A stretch of 64,000 nt of DNA from Pseudofrankia saprophytica (GCF_000235425.2 NZ_KI912266.1:6501898-6565897), one strand, 5' to 3'; counted from the stretch's first letter, positions 34,685 to 45,471 are shown. Made by a program: numbers and translations. Notes: generated from the sequence alone by a model not told the origin.

Positions 34685-35455
34685 ATGACCGCCATCGAGT
34701 CCCTGCTCACGGCCCTCACCTCCGGTGAGGTCACGATCGTCGACCTGACCGCCCCGCTCTCGCCCGAGACACCGATCCTGAGGCTGCCGGCGCCGTTCGC
34801 GAACACGATCCCGCTGTCGCTGGAAAAGATCAGCGACTTCGACGAGGCCGGTCCGTTCTGGGGCTGGAACAACATCCACACCGGCGAGCACACCGGCACG
34901 CACCTGGACGCTCCGGTGCACTGGGCGTCGGGCCGGGACGGCCTCTCGGTCGACCAGATCCCGCCGGCGCGCCTCGTCGGCCCAGCGGTCGTCCTCGACT
35001 TCACCGCCGAGGCGGCCGCGAATCCTGACTTCCTGCTGGAGCCCGCACATCTGGATGCCTGGGTGGCCGCGAACGGCCCGCTGCCCGATGGCGCCTGGCT
35101 GCTGTTCCGGACCGGCTGGTCGAGGTACTCGACGGACGCGGCCGCGTTCCTCAACGCTGACGACAGCGGCCCGCACACGCCCGGCGTCTCGGCCGCCGGC
35201 GCCGAGTGGCTGGCGAGATCACCGATCTCCGGCTTCGGTGTCGAGACCGTCGGCATCGACGCCGGTTGCGCCGGCACCCTGGACCCGGTCTTCCCGGTTC
35301 ACTACCACCTGCTGGGCGCCAACAAGTTCGGCCTCACCCAGCTCCAGAACCTCGACAAGCTCCCCACCACCGGCGCACTGCTGGTCGTCGCCCCGCTCCC
35401 GATCGTCGGCGGCACCGGTTCCCCGGCCCGCGCCTACGCCCTCGTCCCGGCGTGA
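34685..35455 (+). CDS. Cyclase / kynurenine formamidase-like metal hydrolase
   Basis: Protein of 256 residues of the cyclase family (PF04199), which includes bacterial kynurenine formamidase, isatin hydrolase and mandelamide hydrolase-like enzymes. The metal motif is HTGTHLDAPVHW (His69, His73, Asp75, His79). GGAGAGAGG precedes ATG 34685. Further family segments: DLTAPLSPETPI at the N-terminus, LLFRTGWSRY, and GVETVGIDAGCAG. Paired with the upstream ThDP enzyme; the pair may process a cyclic amide or keto acid, but tryptophan catabolism is not supported by other genes here. A hairpin at 35476-35502 ends the unit. Confidence 0.85.
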   Translation: MTAIESLLTALTSGEVTIVDLTAPLSPETPILRLPAPFANTIPLSLEKISDFDEAGPFWGWNNIHTGEHTGTHLDAPVHWASGRDGLSVDQIPPARLVGPAVVLDFTAEAAANPDFLLEPAHLDAWVAANGPLPDGAWLLFRTGWSRYSTDAAAFLNADDSGPHTPGVSAAGAEWLARSPISGFGVETVGIDAGCAGTLDPVFPVHYHLLGANKFGLTQLQNLDKLPTTGALLVVAPLPIVGGTGSPARAYALVPA

Positions 35456-35475
35456 CTTGCTCGCCAGAAAGGAAG

Positions 35476-35502
35476 GAGCCCGGGAGCGGTACTCCCAGGC
35501 TC
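35476..35502 (+). terminator. Hairpin after the cyclase gene
   Basis: Stem GAGCC-C-GGGAG against CTCCC-A-GGCTC with a 5-base loop, 20 bp after the cyclase stop. One internal mismatch; likely transcript end. Confidence 0.6.
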
Positions 35503-35626
35503 ACCATCCCGATGCCCGATCCGCGAAGGTGGTACTGTTCGAGCCATCAGCGTCTAACCCGTCAGGGGCCGACCCGCCAATAGAGCATGGTCGTGGCGTA
35601 GCACCTTGTGGCACTCGGGGTAACGC

Positions 35627-35917
35627 GTGACTGTGGTTGAGTTCGTTCCACACGAGATCACGCCGCGGGAGCTTCGCAACGACTCCGGCGGGATCCTGCG
35701 CGCCGTCGAGCGGGGCGAGACCTTTGTCGTCACGCGAGACGGCAGCCCGATCGCCGAGCTGATCCCCCTTCCGCGCCGGACGTTCGTACCGACGACGCAG
35801 GTGTTAGCCATGTTCGCGAACGAGCCCCCCATGGACGCCGATCGTCTCTGCGCGGACCTGGACGCCGTTGTCGATCACGCTGACGGCGCGGACTGTCAGG
35901 AGCTGGTGTCGCGGTAG
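35627..35917 (+). CDS. Phd/YefM-family antitoxin, without a toxin partner
   Basis: A 96-residue antitoxin. The N-terminal DNA-binding and dimerisation half is typical: PRELRNDSGGILRAVERGETFVVTRDGSPIAELIPL. The C-terminal half (FVPTTQVLAMFANEPPMDADRL) resembles the toxin-wrapping tail of antitoxins that pair with PIN-domain (VapC) nucleases. GTG 35627 has only a weak GGGG site. Normally the toxin gene overlaps the antitoxin's 3' end; here the next gene is a SnoaL-like protein on the opposite strand whose stop overlaps the antitoxin end by 22 bp. The toxin has evidently been lost, or the antitoxin acts on a toxin elsewhere. Confidence 0.82.
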   Translation: MTVVEFVPHEITPRELRNDSGGILRAVERGETFVVTRDGSPIAELIPLPRRTFVPTTQVLAMFANEPPMDADRLCADLDAVVDHADGADCQELVSR

Positions 35918-36243
35918 GTCCGCAACTCGGTCAGCTGACCCTTCTCGACCCGGAACAGCCAGATCAGGCGCGTCCCGCGGGCGGCGCCGACGGCCGCGAC
36001 CAGGTCGCGGTCCCCGAGAACGGAGTCGATGGTGAAGCACAGGTCCGGTCGGGCGGCACGGATCTGCTCGATGGCGCGCGCCACCTCCTCCGGCCCCCGC
36101 ACCTCAGGATGCGCGTGGTCCACCCAGTCCACGGCGATGATCTCGCTGGCGATCGACGTGTCGCCGGAGTTCCACATCTCGAAGTAGTGCTCGACAAGCC
36201 ATCGGCCGGAGCCGGCCTCGTCGCTGCCCACAGGCCCAACCAC
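35896..36243 (-). CDS. SnoaL-like (NTF2-fold) protein
   Basis: Small alpha+beta barrel protein, 115 residues, SnoaL/ester-cyclase-like. Typical segments are YFEMWNSGDTSIASEIIAVDWVDHAHP, GPEEVARAIEQIRAARPDLCFTID and RLIWLFRVEKGQLTELRTYRD. The family includes polyketide cyclases and many uncharacterised hydrolases or isomerases. GTG 36243 is the first start; no neighbouring biosynthetic genes suggest a substrate. Overlaps tail to tail with the antitoxin gene. Confidence 0.75.
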   Translation of the reverse strand: MVGPVGSDEAGSGRWLVEHYFEMWNSGDTSIASEIIAVDWVDHAHPEVRGPEEVARAIEQIRAARPDLCFTIDSVLGDRDLVAAVGAARGTRLIWLFRVEKGQLTELRTYRDTSS

Positions 36244-36335
36244 CCTCCATGTCGGCGGGGCCCGGCCACCGGGGCCGCCCGCCCCGGCACGCCGTCTGCC
36301 CGATGATCCGCCGAGCCGTTCCCGACAAGGACAGA

Positions 36336-36358
36336 GGCCCGGGAGTGGCTCCCGGGCC
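36336..36358 (-). terminator. Terminator hairpin of acnA
   Basis: Perfect 10-bp stem GGCCCGGGAG / CTCCCGGGCC with loop TGG, 30 bp after the aconitase stop on the minus strand, followed by TCTGTCCTTGTC. Confidence 0.7.
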
Positions 36359-36388
36359 CCCGTCGGACGGCCGTGCGTGGCTGGATCG

Positions 36389-39172
<2,784 letters not shown>

Positions 39173-39393
39173 GTCCGTCGTCTCCTCCATGTCACGCGGA
39201 ACCACGCTGTCGCGCCGACCACGCTGCGTTCCATGAACCTTCCATGAACCGAGCGCACCGCGCGCCATCCGGCCCACGCCCTGGCCGCGGTCGCGGCCGG
39301 GCACTGGCCGGTGGCATCGTTGCCCATCCTGGCATTCCCCGCTTCGCCGGCGTCAGCGCAGCGGGCCCGGTGACGGTCGCATCGCCATCAAGT

Positions 39394-39416
39394 TACTTAG
39401 CTTTGCTAAGTATACA
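39394..39416 (-). promoter_or_regulatory. acnA promoter -10 overlapped by an inverted-repeat operator
   Basis: In an AT island about 220 bp upstream of acnA, TACTTAGC and GCTAAGTA flank TTT (39394-39412). Reading leftwards, TATACT at 39414-39409 is an excellent -10 box and overlaps one arm of the repeat, so a repressor bound there would block RNA polymerase. The regulator is unidentified; redox- or iron-dependent control is a guess from the gene. Confidence 0.6.
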
Positions 39417-39533
39417 GCCTAGGTAGGGCAAACGGTACGGGCCGGACGCACCGGTCTTGCCCGCCGCGGCAGTCGAGCCGACTGTGAGCCCGGCCCCACC
39501 CACCAGGGACCGCCGGCCACCGCCCGCAGAAGG

Positions 39534-40370
39534 TCAGCCGGGCTCGCCCGCGAGGGTGGGGCGCTGCGCGCAGAACGGCGACCGACGCAGCCGGCGCAGC
39601 GCCGCCCACCGTTCGTCCGGGGTGGGTGGCACGGACAGTGACCCTGCCGCGGCACGCGCCCAGGTCATCGCCGGCCTGTCTGGAGCCAGCAGGGTCACGC
39701 CCGGGAGCACGGCGGCGACCGCGCGCAGCGCCGGCAGGTCGGTCGCGAGCACCGGCGTGCCGGCCGCACATCCGGCCAGCACCACCGGTACCAGGTCGGG
39801 CGCGTCACCGACACCGCTCTCTGCGCCGGCACGTCCCTCGCCGCCAGCACGTCCCTCGCCGCCAGCACGTCCCTCGCCGCCAGCGGCCGCCGGCACGACC
39901 AGCAGCGCGGCCTCCACCAGCAACCGGGCCACCTCGTGCGGCGCGCGCTCGCCCGGCAGGTCGAGCGCGCCGACGACACCGCTCACCGTCGCGCGGGTCA
40001 GCAGCCGACCGCGCTGCGCGGGCGGGATCGGCCCCACCAGCCGCAGCCGCGCGGGCACGCCGTCGCGGCGCAGCGCCGCGAGCAGGTCCACGGACCTGGC
40101 CCGGCCTGGCTCGTCCACGGCGTCGCCCAGGTGCAGCATCGTCCACGCCGCCTCCTCGGCCCCGGTCCGGCCGGGCCGCCCGCGCGCGGCGATCGCGATG
40201 CCGAACAGGGCGAGGTCGACGGACGACGCTGCGGGCGGCTGAGCACCGCCGAGCGCGTCGGCGGCGTTCACCGCGACCTCATCGACGAGACCATCGCGAC
40301 GGCATCCAGCCTTCCGACACCCTTCATGCGCGAAGTGTGACGCACCAACCACACACAGCACGTGAGCCAC
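39534..40370 (-). CDS. Glycosyltransferase-like protein lacking the N-terminal domain
   Basis: Up to 278 residues from GTG 40370 (GTG 40361 also possible; no ribosome site for either). From about residue 70 it resembles the C-terminal, nucleotide-sugar-binding half of GT4 glycosyltransferases: MLHLGDAVDEPGRARSVDLLAALRRDG, ARLRLVGPIP, LLVEAALLVVPAA and LAGCAAGTPVLATDLPALRAVA. The acceptor-binding half is missing: only about 120 bp separate it from the upstream transferase gene. An 18-bp tripled repeat inserts GGEGRA repeats. It may be a truncated, decayed or unusual stand-alone domain. Lies directly behind the WecA-like gene on the same strand. Confidence 0.5.
   Translation of the reverse strand: MAHVLCVVGASHFAHEGCRKAGCRRDGLVDEVAVNAADALGGAQPPAASSVDLALFGIAIAARGRPGRTGAEEAAWTMLHLGDAVDEPGRARSVDLLAALRRDGVPARLRLVGPIPPAQRGRLLTRATVSGVVGALDLPGERAPHEVARLLVEAALLVVPAAAGGEGRAGGEGRAGGEGRAGAESGVGDAPDLVPVVLAGCAAGTPVLATDLPALRAVAAVLPGVTLLAPDRPAMTWARAAAGSLSVPPTPDERWAALRRLRRSPFCAQRPTLAGEPG
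39829..39882. repeat. Three exact 18-bp tandem repeats
   Basis: Units GCACGTCCCTCGCCGCCA at 39829, 39847 and 39865 are identical and code (minus strand) for the GGEGRA repeats in the glycosyltransferase-like protein. Identity implies recent expansion. Confidence 0.9.
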
Positions 40371-40403
40371 CCGTGTCGCGCCCGGACAGGCGCGCCCTCT
40401 ACG

Positions 40404-40463
40404 ACAGCAGCCCGCCCGACAGCAGCCCGCCCGGCAGCGGCCCGCCCGGCAGCGGCCCGCCCG
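40404..40463. repeat. Four 15-bp tandem repeats between genes
   Basis: Units ACAGCAGCCCGCCCG (twice) and GCAGCGGCCCGCCCG (twice) at 40404, 40419, 40434 and 40449, followed by GCAGCGG. They fill the gap between the WecA-like gene and the glycosyltransferase-like gene. Confidence 0.85.
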
Positions 40464-40488
40464 GCAGCGGCAGCGGCCCAGGTCTCGT

Positions 40489-41631
40489 CTACGGGTGCTC
40501 GCGGACGGCGGCGACCTCGACCGGTGGGCGGACCGCGCCGGCGGCCTCGACGGCCACCCGCTGGGCCGGGATGGCCACCGGCGCCACCGGCGCCACCGCC
40601 GTCGTGGCGGCCCGGCGATCCGCGACCCGGCGGGGTGCCCCGAGGTAGCGGACGACGACGAAGCCGATCGCGAGATCCGCGCAGATCCGTGCCGGCGCTG
40701 CCGCCCCCGCGGCGGTCGCCACGCCCAACGCGGCGCAGATCGACGCGAGCAGGCAGGTGTAGCCGGTGACGGCCGTGTGCGACCAGCCGCCGGTGGCCAG
40801 CCGCTGGTAGGCGTGCTCGCGGTGCGGCAGGTACCACCGCTCGCCGCCGCGGATCCGGCGCGCCAGCGTCGTCGCCGTGTCGGCCAGGTAGAGCACGACC
40901 GGCGCCACGACCGCTTCGACGCCGACCCCGGACAGCGCCGCCTGCAGCGCCAGTGCCGCGATCGCCCCGCCGAGCGCGTAGCTGCCGACGTCACCGAGGA
41001 AGACCAGCGCACGGGGCAGGTTGAACGGCGCGAAGCCGATCGCCGCACCCGCGACCACCACGCCGCCGGCGACCAGGGGCGGGTTGTGGTGCACCGTGCC
41101 GACCAGCGCGTAGCCAACCCCGGCGACCGTCGCCTGGGCGGCCGAGATGCCGTTGACCCCGTCCATGAAGTTGAAGGCGTTGACGAACCCCGTCACCCAC
41201 AGCGGCCCCACGACGGCGGCCGCGACGAGCAGCGCCGTCCCCGGCCCGTCGCCGACGAGGGTGACGGACAGCACGGTCGTCGCCGTGACCGCCGCCGCGC
41301 CGACCCCCTGCAGCGCGAGCCGGCGAAGTGGCGAGATCCCACCGATGTCGCTGGCCACGTCCTCGGCAAGGCCGATCAGGCCGAACAGCGTGATCGCCAG
41401 CGTCATCGGCAGCAGGTCGGGCGCACTCGCCCGGCCGCTGGTGAGAACCGTGGCCAGCACGCCGGCGAACATCCCGAGCACGACCGCCGCCCCACCGCCC
41501 CGCGGCGTTGGCACCGTGTGCAGCGAGCGCTCACCCGCGACGTCCAGCACCGACAGGCGCCGCATGCAGGCGATGACGAGCGGCGTCGCGGCCAGGGTGA
41601 CGACGCAGGCCGCGGATCCGGCACCGACCAT
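40489..41631 (-). CDS. WecA/MraY-type polyprenyl-phosphate sugar-1-phosphate transferase
   Basis: Integral membrane enzyme, 380 residues, about ten helices, of the glycosyl transferase family 4 (MraY/WecA/TagO) that links UDP-HexNAc phosphate to polyprenyl phosphate to start envelope polysaccharide. GGAGGA stands 5 nt before ATG 41631. Motifs: SLHTVPTPRGGG, LIGLAEDVASDIGG (divalent-metal Asp), NAFNFMDGVNGISA, NLPRALVFLGDVGSYALGG and the cytosolic HREHAYQRL, the WecA His-loop. Not MraY itself, which has other loop motifs and lies in dcw clusters. Flanked by two glycosyltransferase-like genes on the same strand, suggesting a small polysaccharide or glycolipid locus. The last 40 residues are a low-complexity tail. 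Confidence 0.88.
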   Translation of the reverse strand: MVGAGSAACVVTLAATPLVIACMRRLSVLDVAGERSLHTVPTPRGGGAAVVLGMFAGVLATVLTSGRASAPDLLPMTLAITLFGLIGLAEDVASDIGGISPLRRLALQGVGAAAVTATTVLSVTLVGDGPGTALLVAAAVVGPLWVTGFVNAFNFMDGVNGISAAQATVAGVGYALVGTVHHNPPLVAGGVVVAGAAIGFAPFNLPRALVFLGDVGSYALGGAIAALALQAALSGVGVEAVVAPVVLYLADTATTLARRIRGGERWYLPHREHAYQRLATGGWSHTAVTGYTCLLASICAALGVATAAGAAAPARICADLAIGFVVVRYLGAPRRVADRRAATTAVAPVAPVAIPAQRVAVEAAGAVRPPVEVAAVREHP

Positions 41632-41805
41632 GTGTTCCTCCGGCGGGGAAGCAGGACGGGATGGGCCGAGCCCAGGACCAAACTTCGTGACTCACTGTAA
41701 TGCTCTACCTACTCGATGCCGGTAAGCGGCGCCGAGTGTCCCCGGGAACCCGTAACCCACTGTGATCGATCCCGGGCGGATCCGGCCGTCAACCGATCCG
41801 GACCG

Positions 41806-43296
41806 TCAACGGATCCGGAGGTCGTCGACCTCGATGTCCTCGCTCCAGCCGCGGCTCAGCTCGGCGTAGTCCGGGTCCGCCTCAACCTCGTGGGCCACGC
41901 GGGCGGGCGGAACCGTGGACCAGAAGACGCGCCTGGGCTCCGCTCCGGCGGGCTCGGGCCACACCCGAGTCGCCGCGCGGTGCGTCGGTGGCCGCGCCAC
42001 CCCACCGGACGCCGGCACAGGCGACATGGCCGCGGAATGGGCTGACGCGGGCGCCATGGCCCACCGTTCGGGCCCGTCCGACGGGACCCCCGCCGCGGCC
42101 GGGAACGGAGCCGGAGCTGCTGGGAGGGTGCCAAGGACCGCGGCGAAAACCGCCCTGGTGTGCTCCGCCGGCTCGGTGGCCATCCTGGCCCACTCCGCGG
42201 CGCGCCGGCGCATCCGCGCGAGCCTCGCCCGGTCGGCCAGCAGGTCGGTCAGCACCGCGGCGAGCGCCGCCGGCGACTCGTCACCCGGCGTGACGCCCGT
42301 CGCCCCGTCGACGTAGGCGTCGCGGGCGTCGCCGCGCACCGGGCCGACGACCGGGCAGCCAGCCAGCTGCGCCTCGGTTAGCACCCGGGCGTGGTCCGCG
42401 CCGCCGCGGCCCGGTCGGGCACCCGTGCACAGCACGAACAGGTCAGCCCCCGCGTACAGGGCGGCCAGCCGCGAATCGTCCGGTGACTCGAGGAGTTCGG
42501 CGTCGCCCGCCGCCGCGACCGCCGCCCGAGCCGCTTCCGGTGCGCGCCCCCGCACCGCGACCACCAGCCGGACCGTCCCGACCGCCTGGCGCACCACGCG
42601 CAGCGCGGCAAGCAGCGTCGGCAGGCCGTCGCCGGCCCCATGGGCGCCCCCAGCGCCGCCAGCCGCATCGGCGGCATCGGCGGCATCGGCGTCCGTGCTG
42701 TCCACGGCGAACGGCAGGACCGTCAGCAGGGTCGGCGTGCGCGGCGCGGCGCTGTCCCGGCTCGTTCGGGCACCCGCGGCCAGGAGAGCCGACCGCCAGG
42801 CCGACGTGACGCCCGGCCGCAGCACCGGGACGGCGCCGAGGCTTGCCAGCGCGCCGGCGCTGTACGAGCCGGTCGTCAACGGGAACAGCGCCCGGCGGTG
42901 GGCCAACAGCGCGCGGCCGAACCACCGCGCCCGGATACCGTCGGCGTCGCACACCATCACCGGGCCGCGCCTGGCCCGCCCGACCACGACGGCGGCCGCC
43001 GCGACCGGGATGAGGCCGGGCCCGCCAGTGAGGACAGCGTCCAGCGGTGCCAGCCGCGCCGCGACGCGCAGGGCCGAGGCGGCGAAGCGCTGCCTGGCCC
43101 ATGGGTCGTGCGGGCGCGCCGGGCTGTGCAGGTCGACCCGGTGGACCAGGGCGCCGCCCGCGCGCAGCCGCTCCTCGACAGCGGCCAGGTAACGCTCGAC
43201 GCCGCCGCCCAGCCCCACCGACGGGGCCAGCAGCAGCACGCGCGGGTCACTGGGCCCAGTCTCGGCCCCGATATCGAGACGATGCGTGGAGAACAC
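41806..43296 (-). CDS. GT4-like glycosyltransferase
   Basis: Putative cytosolic glycosyltransferase, 496 residues with GT-B fold. The N-domain starts PRVLLLAPSVGLGGGVERYLAAVEERLRAGG, the usual glycine-rich acceptor loop. The C-domain has TLLTVLPFAVDS, GTVRLVVAVRGRAP, LLESPDDSRLAALYAGADLFVL and VLTEAQLAGCPVVGPVRGDARDAYVDGATG, matching the donor-binding half; the usual E-x7-E shows as a single E in LTEAQLAG. An Asp/Ala insert lies near residue 205 and the last 100 residues are a Pro/Ala-rich tail. It closely resembles the gene at 51307 in plan and wording, so they are paralogues. Donor and acceptor unknown; probably co-operates with the WecA-like enzyme downstream. Confidence 0.8.
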   Translation of the reverse strand: MFSTHRLDIGAETGPSDPRVLLLAPSVGLGGGVERYLAAVEERLRAGGALVHRVDLHSPARPHDPWARQRFAASALRVAARLAPLDAVLTGGPGLIPVAAAAVVVGRARRGPVMVCDADGIRARWFGRALLAHRRALFPLTTGSYSAGALASLGAVPVLRPGVTSAWRSALLAAGARTSRDSAAPRTPTLLTVLPFAVDSTDADAADAADAAGGAGGAHGAGDGLPTLLAALRVVRQAVGTVRLVVAVRGRAPEAARAAVAAAGDAELLESPDDSRLAALYAGADLFVLCTGARPGRGGADHARVLTEAQLAGCPVVGPVRGDARDAYVDGATGVTPGDESPAALAAVLTDLLADRARLARMRRRAAEWARMATEPAEHTRAVFAAVLGTLPAAPAPFPAAAGVPSDGPERWAMAPASAHSAAMSPVPASGGVARPPTHRAATRVWPEPAGAEPRRVFWSTVPPARVAHEVEADPDYAELSRGWSEDIEVDDLRIR

Positions 43297-43445
43297 GGGC
43301 GGTGACTCTATGTGACCATCCCGGTCGAGCGGCGCTCGTCGCCCTCGGCGTGCCGGCAGTTCACCCGCTCACCCGCGACAGCCCCGGTCTCCCGGCCCAA
43401 CACTTGCCCGATCGATGTGCGCTGGACCACAATACCCCAGAATCG

Positions 43446-43461
43446 TATCATGTATACATAC
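43446..43461 (+). promoter_or_regulatory. AT-rich palindromic promoter/operator candidate
   Basis: ATGTATACAT (43450-43459) is a perfect 10-bp palindrome within GTATCATGTATACATACTGC, in an AT island between the divergent glycosyltransferase and acyl-CoA synthetase genes. TATACA may be a -10 box rightwards. A TGGTC-containing motif is repeated at about 43488 and 43505. Confidence 0.45.
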
Positions 43462-43536
43462 TGCGATCTTTGACCGGGAGTAATCGCTGGTCAGGCGTGA
43501 TCGCTGGTCGAAGATGGTCGAGGATGGGAGAGCGCG

Positions 43537-45342
43537 ATGCTCCGGTGGCCCGACGGTGACCTCCTGCCCCCGCCGCTGCGGGACCGGCTGATGGGCCCCG
43601 ACGCGCCCTTCGAGCTGGCGCGGGAACAGGTGCGCGGCGTCGAGATGACCGTCTTCGCCCGTCGCCCGCCGCATCTGCCCGCGATACTGGCGTCCGCCTG
43701 CCAGCGTTTTCCCGACCGGCCCTACCTCGTCTTCGTCGATGCGTCCGGCGCCGCGACCACGCTGACGTTCGCCGAGACCGCCGCGCGCGCCGTGCGGGTC
43801 GCGGGCGTGCTGCGCGACAAGTTCGGGGTGAGGAAGGGCGACCGGGTTGGCTTCGTCGCCGCGAACTGCGCCGAGTACGCCGTCAGCATGTGGGCCGCGC
43901 TCTCCCTGGGCGCGATCGCCGTCGGGTTCAACGGCTGGTGGACGGGCCCGGAGCTGGCGCACGGCCTGCGGCTGACCACGCCGACCGTGGTCTTCGGCGA
44001 CGAGCGCCGCCTCGCCCGCCTCGACGGGATCCCCGAGGCCGCGGGCCAGCCCGTCCTCACCTTCGCCGAGCTGTTCGCCACGCTCCCCCCGCCCATCCAC
44101 GCCGTCGGCAGCGACGCCGGCGGCGCCGATGCCGACGGCGCCGCTGGCGGTGGCGCCGGTGTGGCGGCCGCGGCCCTGCTCGCGCTGTGCCCCGACCTGG
44201 ACGAGGACGACCCGGTCACGATCCTGTTCACCAGCGGCACCACCGGCCGCCCGAAGGGCGCTCTGCTCCCCCACCGAGCGCTGGTCAACTTCAGTCCCGA
44301 CGCCGCCCTGCGCGGCGCCGCCGCCGGGCTGCTCGACCAGCTGGCCCAGGCGTCCCCCGCGTCCCAGGGCTCCCCCGCGCCGGCACCCGCCGCGCCCCCA
44401 CCGCCGGTGTCGATCCTCGCCGGCCCGTTCTTCCACATCTCCGGCATCGGCCCGCTGCTCAGCCACGCCCCGTACAACGGCATGACCCTGGTCTTCGCCC
44501 CGCCCGGGAAATGGGACCCGACCGTCCACCTCGACCTGACCACGCGTCACGGCGTCACCAACTGGTCCGGCGTGCCGACCCAGTTCCTGCGCCTGCTCGA
44601 GCACCCGCGCCTGGGCGACTACGACCTGTCCAGCCTGCGCGGCCTCGGCGGCGGCGGCGCGGCCCTCCCGCCCGAGGTCGTCCGGCTGATCGAGCGCGTA
44701 CTGCCCGGCCGCACCCTCGGCGGCGGCTACGGCATGACGGAGACCGCCGGCATCGGCGCGACCACGGGCGGGCGCAGGCTGCGCGACGCGCCCAGCTCAC
44801 TCGGGGTGGCGACGCCGACCTCCGAGATCAAGGTCGTCGGCCCGGACGGCGCCGAGCTGCCCGACGGCGAGGTCGGCGAGATCTGCGTCCGCTGCCCGAG
44901 CGTCTTCCTCGGCTACTGGGAGAACGAGGAGGCGACGGCCGCCGTCCTCGGCACCGACGGCTGGTACCGCACCGGCGACTTCGGCCGCGTCGACGGCGGC
45001 CTGCTCTACATGGAGAGCCGCCTCCGCGACATGATCATCCGCGGCGGCGAGAACATCTACCCGATCGAGATCGAGAACCGGCTCGTCGAGCACCCCGCCC
45101 TGGCCGACGCCGCCGTCATCGGCGTCGAGCACCGCGAGCTCGGCCAGGAGGTGATGGCGGTCGTCGTGCGCCGCGAAGGCGCCGATGTCACCGCCGAGGA
45201 CGTCCAGGCCTGGGTCGCCGCCGCGCTCGCCCGCTTCAAGGTCCCGGCCCACGTCCGCTTCGCCACCGAGCTCCCCTACAACGCCACCGGCAAGCTCCTG
45301 AAGCGCGAGCTCGAGAAGCTCTACGCCACCCCAGCCAGATAA
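43537..45342 (+). CDS. AMP-binding acyl-CoA synthetase
   Basis: ANL-superfamily ligase, 601 residues, activates a carboxylic acid to acyl-AMP and then acyl-CoA. The P-loop-like motif is TILFTSGTTGRPKGALLPH (about 228), then GGGYGMTETAGIG (A5), GWYRTGDFGRVDGGLLYMESRLRDMIIRGGENIYP (hinge Asp and A8), and the catalytic Lys in NATGKLLKRELEKL near the C-terminus. Two Ala/Gly/Pro-rich inserts (about 190-212 and 270-290) are not part of the fold. Start ATG 43537 with GGGAGAG upstream. Chain length of the substrate is unknown. It stands alone, divergent from the glycosyltransferase, with a palindromic promoter candidate. Confidence 0.92.
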   Translation: MLRWPDGDLLPPPLRDRLMGPDAPFELAREQVRGVEMTVFARRPPHLPAILASACQRFPDRPYLVFVDASGAATTLTFAETAARAVRVAGVLRDKFGVRKGDRVGFVAANCAEYAVSMWAALSLGAIAVGFNGWWTGPELAHGLRLTTPTVVFGDERRLARLDGIPEAAGQPVLTFAELFATLPPPIHAVGSDAGGADADGAAGGGAGVAAAALLALCPDLDEDDPVTILFTSGTTGRPKGALLPHRALVNFSPDAALRGAAAGLLDQLAQASPASQGSPAPAPAAPPPPVSILAGPFFHISGIGPLLSHAPYNGMTLVFAPPGKWDPTVHLDLTTRHGVTNWSGVPTQFLRLLEHPRLGDYDLSSLRGLGGGGAALPPEVVRLIERVLPGRTLGGGYGMTETAGIGATTGGRRLRDAPSSLGVATPTSEIKVVGPDGAELPDGEVGEICVRCPSVFLGYWENEEATAAVLGTDGWYRTGDFGRVDGGLLYMESRLRDMIIRGGENIYPIEIENRLVEHPALADAAVIGVEHRELGQEVMAVVVRREGADVTAEDVQAWVAAALARFKVPAHVRFATELPYNATGKLLKRELEKLYATPAR

Positions 45343-45406
45343 TCCGACCAATACCGCGCCGACCAACACCACGGTCGCCACGGTGATCCCGTTGACGCGA
45401 CAGGTC

Positions 45407-45471
45407 GCTGTTTCCGCCCTCGGGCGGTCGCGGAACGACGGCGGTTACGACCACCCGAGAGCGGAAACGGC
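45407..45471. terminator. Long imperfect inverted repeat between convergent genes
   Basis: Arms 45407-45430 and 45448-45471 pair in 21 of 24 positions around a 17-base loop, and lie between the acyl-CoA synthetase stop and the TIGR04222 gene stop. The three mismatches are transitions that leave G-U pairs in one or the other transcript. Probably a bidirectional terminator. Confidence 0.6.

Noticed and set aside
40268..40837. 189-residue frame on the minus strand overlapping the WecA-like gene
   Set aside because: It is the out-of-frame shadow of the WecA-like 3' end and of the 15-bp repeats; its Ala/Arg repeats have no coding support.
41706..41725. Second copy of the fadA operator before the WecA-like gene
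   Set aside because: It shares TACCTACTC and GGTAA with the fadA site, but the spacer is 11 instead of 8 bases and symmetry is weaker; probably chance.
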